Positions 11,583 to 13,968 of a stretch of 13,968 nt of DNA are shown here, in pieces. The stretch covers positions 1-13,968 of the forward strand of contig JANWZU010000057.1 in assembly GCA_025054795.1 (NCBI GenBank). The letters are read 5' to 3'. Numbering within the stretch: position 1 is the stretch's first letter; each line of letters starts with the position of its first letter. The notes beneath the pieces were generated by a model. That model was not told the origin of the DNA, ran no database searches, and worked only from the letters and a program-made list of their open reading frames with translations. The stretch is from Candidatus Caldarchaeum sp. GTDB lineage: Archaea > Thermoproteota > Nitrososphaeria_A > Caldarchaeales > Caldarchaeaceae. Position numbers and translations under genes: made by a program.

Positions 11583-12361
11583 AGGGGCTTGTTGTTCTGA
11601 AAATAGGCGGCTCTGTCATTACAGACAAGACGAAGGAGATGACCTACAGACCCGATGTTATGGGCCGCATAAGCCGAGAAGTAGCCAGATGCTGGCCCAT
11701 ACCCCTAGCAGTTGTTCACGGAGCCGGGTCCTTCGGCCACCCGATTGCTAAGAGGTTTCGACTAAACCAAGGGTACAGACAGCAGGAACAGTTGGAGGGT
11801 TTTGTAAAAACGGTCCAGTCGGTCAAGGCCCTAAACCAGATGGTGACAGAGGCCTTCATCGAGACGGGTGTAGGCGCCGTAGGCATTCCCGCATCCCTGC
11901 TTTTCATCGCAAAGAAAAACGTCATCGAAACAGCCCATCTCGACCTAATCTTCTCAGCCCTCGACCTCGGAATAATACCAGTGACTTGCGGAGACGTAGT
12001 TTTCGACAGAGAAACCCGCTTCAGCATACTCTCCGGCGACGACATAGTTGTGTACTTGGCTAAGGCCTTGAAGGCAAACAGGATAGTTTTCGCCACGGAC
12101 GTGGACGGAGTTTACGAGTTCGACAGGACGACGGGCAGGAAGACCCTCATAGGCAGGCTTGACTACCGGAAGCACGTATCGCTATCTTATGGAGATGTTG
12201 AAGGAGACGACGTGACAGGAGGTATGTTTTACAAGGTGGAAGCTGCTTTTGAGGCTGTGAAGGCTGGTGTGAAGGTATGCATAGTCAACGGGCTGGTGGA
12301 GGGGAGAATCGAGTCAGCCATTAAGGGAGAGGAAGTTCATGGAACGGTGTTGGTGAGTTGA
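11579..12361 (+). CDS. ipk: Isopentenyl phosphate kinase
   Basis: 260 residues of the amino acid kinase fold. It phosphorylates isopentenyl phosphate to isopentenyl diphosphate, the defining last kinase of the archaeal mevalonate pathway. Motifs: LKIGGSVITDK (7-17, Lys8 in the phosphate-binding loop), VVHGAGSFGHPIAKRF (45-60) with the diagnostic catalytic His54, ILSGDDIVVYLA (150-161), FATDVDGVY (171-179) and DVTGGMFYKV (211-220). The frame is open to ATG 11534, but TTG 11579 gives the short N-terminus typical of the family and makes a TTGA overlap with the mvk stop; GGGGTGA at 11562-11568 can serve as Shine-Dalgarno. It also overlaps fni by TTGA at 12358. Confidence 0.94.
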   Translation: MKGLVVLKIGGSVITDKTKEMTYRPDVMGRISREVARCWPIPLAVVHGAGSFGHPIAKRFRLNQGYRQQEQLEGFVKTVQSVKALNQMVTEAFIETGVGAVGIPASLLFIAKKNVIETAHLDLIFSALDLGIIPVTCGDVVFDRETRFSILSGDDIVVYLAKALKANRIVFATDVDGVYEFDRTTGRKTLIGRLDYRKHVSLSYGDVEGDDVTGGMFYKVEAAFEAVKAGVKVCIVNGLVEGRIESAIKGEEVHGTVLVS

Positions 12362-13428
12362 GCATAGAGGCTAGGAAAAGCGACCACATCAAGATAAGCT
12401 TGGAGAAGGATGTTTCGTTCAAGAAGACAACATGGCTGGAGTATGTCGAGCTCATCCACCAAGCGGCTCCCGAGATCGACCCCGAAGACATATCCACCGA
12501 GGTAAGCTTCCTAGGCCGGCGCTTCAGCCACCCATTCATCATAGAGTCCATGACGGGAGGAACAGCCGAAGCCGAGAAGATCAACGGAAACCTAGGAGAG
12601 GCCGCCGCTACCTTCAGGATACCGATGGGCGTTGGCAGCCAGAGAGCCGGCATCGTCCGGCCTCATACCGCTTCAACCTTCAGAATTGCAAGAGAGAGAG
12701 GGAGGGATGCTTTCCTAATAGGCAACATAGGGGCAGCTCAGCTTATCGAAAATGGTGTTGAGATAGCTTTCAAAGCCGTCAAAATGATTGACGCAGACGC
12801 GCTAGCCGTGCACCTCAACCCGCTTCAGGAGCTCGTCCAGCCGGACGGAAAAGCCAAATTCAGAGACCTTTTCAAAACAATCTCCCTGCTCAAAAAGGAG
12901 CTGTCTATTCCCCTAATACTGAAAGAGATTGGATGCGGGCTCTCCAGAGAGGTTGTTGTAAAAGGCGAGGAAGCGGGAGTCGATGCGTTCGACGTAGCAG
13001 GCTCTGGAGGGACGAACTGGACGTTGATCGAGATGTTCCGGGCTGAAGAGTCTCAGGCGATGGATAAGAAGGCTTTGGCGGAGGTTTTTCTGGAGTGGGG
13101 CATACCGACCGCCGCCTCTGTTCTTGAGGCTGTGAGCTCAACGGCTAAACCAGTCGTCGCTTCGGGTGGTCTGAGGACAGGGCTTGACGCCGCTAAAGCT
13201 CTAGCTCTGGGGGCGTCGATGGCTGGCTTCGCAAGGCCTGTTCTCAAGCCTGCGACCGAGTCCGAGAAACAGGTTGTCGGCAAGCTCATGCAGCTATCGA
13301 CGGAGCTTAGGACAGCCATGTACCTAGTGGGATGCAGGACAGTTGAAGACTTGAGGAAGGCCCCTAAAGTACTGCTCGGCCCCCTTCATCTGTGGTGGAA
13401 TCAAAGAATCAGTCATGGCAGTAGATGA
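12358..13428 (+). CDS. fni: Type 2 isopentenyl-diphosphate delta-isomerase (FMN-dependent)
   Basis: 356 residues. It interconverts isopentenyl and dimethylallyl diphosphate using reduced FMN and Mg2+. The N-terminus RKSDHIKISL (6-15) and ESMTGGTAEAEKIN (63-76) are family signatures. HLNPLQE (152-158) holds the catalytic Gln157 and the Mg-binding Glu158, LILKEIGCG (186-194) carries Lys189, and VAGSGGTNW (213-221) with SGGLRTGLDAAKALALGA bind the FMN phosphate. The start is TTG 12358, overlapping the ipk stop as TTGA. Its 3' end overlaps the convergent GluRS gene by 20 bp. No polyprenyl synthase gene follows. Confidence 0.95.
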   Translation: MSIEARKSDHIKISLEKDVSFKKTTWLEYVELIHQAAPEIDPEDISTEVSFLGRRFSHPFIIESMTGGTAEAEKINGNLGEAAATFRIPMGVGSQRAGIVRPHTASTFRIARERGRDAFLIGNIGAAQLIENGVEIAFKAVKMIDADALAVHLNPLQELVQPDGKAKFRDLFKTISLLKKELSIPLILKEIGCGLSREVVVKGEEAGVDAFDVAGSGGTNWTLIEMFRAEESQAMDKKALAEVFLEWGIPTAASVLEAVSSTAKPVVASGGLRTGLDAAKALALGASMAGFARPVLKPATESEKQVVGKLMQLSTELRTAMYLVGCRTVEDLRKAPKVLLGPLHLWWNQRISHGSR

Positions 13429-13968
13429 ACGCAAGTTTTTCAGCCGAGTCTCTCCTGCAGAAACCGAACCTTTCGAACTGAACAACTTCGTCAGGCTTTA
13501 CAGTTGAAACGGCTCTTTCGGCCAAACCCTTAACAATCTTAACGCTCTCAGCGTCCACAGAGTTGTCATCCTTCAGAAGAGCTCCATACATATACACGCT
13601 CGTTTCTAAACCGTCTTCAGGAACCCACTGAATTATCTTCTGCGCCTCCTGAGGCCTACCCTCAACTACCTCCCCCAGTATGAGGCTCGGAGCAGCTTCT
13701 AAGACCCTCACGTTGGCTAGAAGCTTGCACCTGAAAACATCTCCCGCAGCTAGGCCTGTTGCGTCATCTCCCGAAATGTAGACTGTGTTCCCCGCCTCCA
13801 GCACTCTGGAGCCGAGGTTCGAAGACGGATGATACGGAATCTCCACTCTTCCGCCGCTGAAGTTTCTCAAAAAAACTTTGACGGGGTTTTTGACGAAGAA
13901 AAGTCTTCTAGAGACGGGGTCGATTAGCTTGCGGTTTATGCTGTGGAGGAGGCTCCAGTCGTATTCTT
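13409..13968 (-). CDS. gltX: Glutamyl-tRNA synthetase, archaeal type, C-terminal fragment (5' part beyond window)
   Basis: The frame is open from the right edge to the stop at 13409, giving the last 185 residues. The visible part begins with EYDWSLLHSINRKLIDPVSR, in which NRKLIDPVSRR followed by FFVKNPVKV is the junction to the anticodon-binding beta-barrel domains of archaeal/eukaryotic GluRS. EIPYHPSSNLGSR, KIIQWVP and VVQFERFGFCRRDS are further landmarks of this C-terminal domain. The catalytic HIGH and KMSKS motifs must lie outside the window. An apparent TTG start at 13870 is an internal codon. The enzyme charges tRNA-Glu and often tRNA-Gln in archaea. It is convergent with fni, overlapping by 20 bp. 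Confidence 0.93.
   Translation of the reverse strand, partial: EYDWSLLHSINRKLIDPVSRRLFFVKNPVKVFLRNFSGGRVEIPYHPSSNLGSRVLEAGNTVYISGDDATGLAAGDVFRCKLLANVRVLEAAPSLILGEVVEGRPQEAQKIIQWVPEDGLETSVYMYGALLKDDNSVDAESVKIVKGLAERAVSTVKPDEVVQFERFGFCRRDSAEKLAFIYCHD

Noticed and set aside
11716..12096. 126-residue antisense frame inside ipk
   Set aside because: No motif or start signals, and it lies wholly inside a well-defined kinase gene.
13868..13870. TTG as the start of a short stand-alone GluRS-like protein
   Set aside because: The frame continues upstream to the window edge with clear GluRS sequence (NRKLIDPVSRR), so the gene is simply cut by the window.
1..13968. tRNA, rRNA, CRISPR arrays, transposases or attachment sites
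   Set aside because: Reading both strands gave no cloverleaf, spaced repeats, transposase motifs or flanking repeats; the window is almost entirely protein-coding.

Overview
The window is a dense stretch of an archaeal genome with 15 protein genes (two cut by the window edges) and very little intergenic space. Diphthamide enzyme Dph2, exosome subunit Csl4, RNA polymerase subunit Rpo11, transcript cleavage factor TFS, isopentenyl phosphate kinase and an archaeal-type GluRS establish Archaea. The dph2-csl4-rpoL-tfs order and the MEMO-mvk-ipk-fni module suggest the TACK group, perhaps a Thaumarchaeota/Aigarchaeota-like (Caldarchaeales) lineage. That finer placement is an inference from memory of gene order. 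Start codons TTG and GTG are common, and several genes appear leaderless, with a TATA-like box about 28-31 bp before the start codon.

Layout. (1) 1-1714, minus strand: an FAD-dependent DAO-family oxidoreductase followed by a gamma-glutamylcyclotransferase-like gene that runs off the left edge. (2) 1765-4026, plus strand: an information-processing operon, dph2-csl4-rpoL-tfs, coupled by overlapping stop/start codons. (3) 4023-9760: a catabolic island. A divergent HTH plus phosphoribosyltransferase-like regulator (minus) faces the molybdenum hydroxylase large subunit (plus). The iron-sulfur and FAD subunits of the same enzyme lie on the opposite strand, tail to tail with the large subunit. A hydantoinase/dihydropyrimidinase-like enzyme is divergent from the FAD subunit. 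(4) 9766-13428, plus strand: a MEMO-family protein, mevalonate kinase, isopentenyl phosphate kinase and type 2 IPP isomerase, the core of the archaeal alternative mevalonate route to isoprenoid lipids. (5) 13409-13968, minus strand: the C-terminal part of glutamyl-tRNA synthetase.

How it works together. Regions 2, 4 and 5 are housekeeping. The accessory biology is in region 3: a three-subunit xanthine dehydrogenase-family enzyme (MoCo, 2x[2Fe-2S], FAD) with a cyclic amidohydrolase and a regulator whose sensor domain resembles a nucleobase phosphoribosyltransferase. This reads as a regulated purine, pyrimidine or other N-heterocycle degradation unit. The actual substrate cannot be settled from sequence. 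Its split-strand arrangement is unusual: L is convergent with S-M, and both halves start from divergent promoters shared with a regulator or partner enzyme. All three convergent gene pairs in the window overlap at their 3' ends, so transcription must end inside or beyond opposing genes. No RNA genes, CRISPR arrays, insertion sequences or integrases were seen. No gap without a gene exceeds 117 bp.
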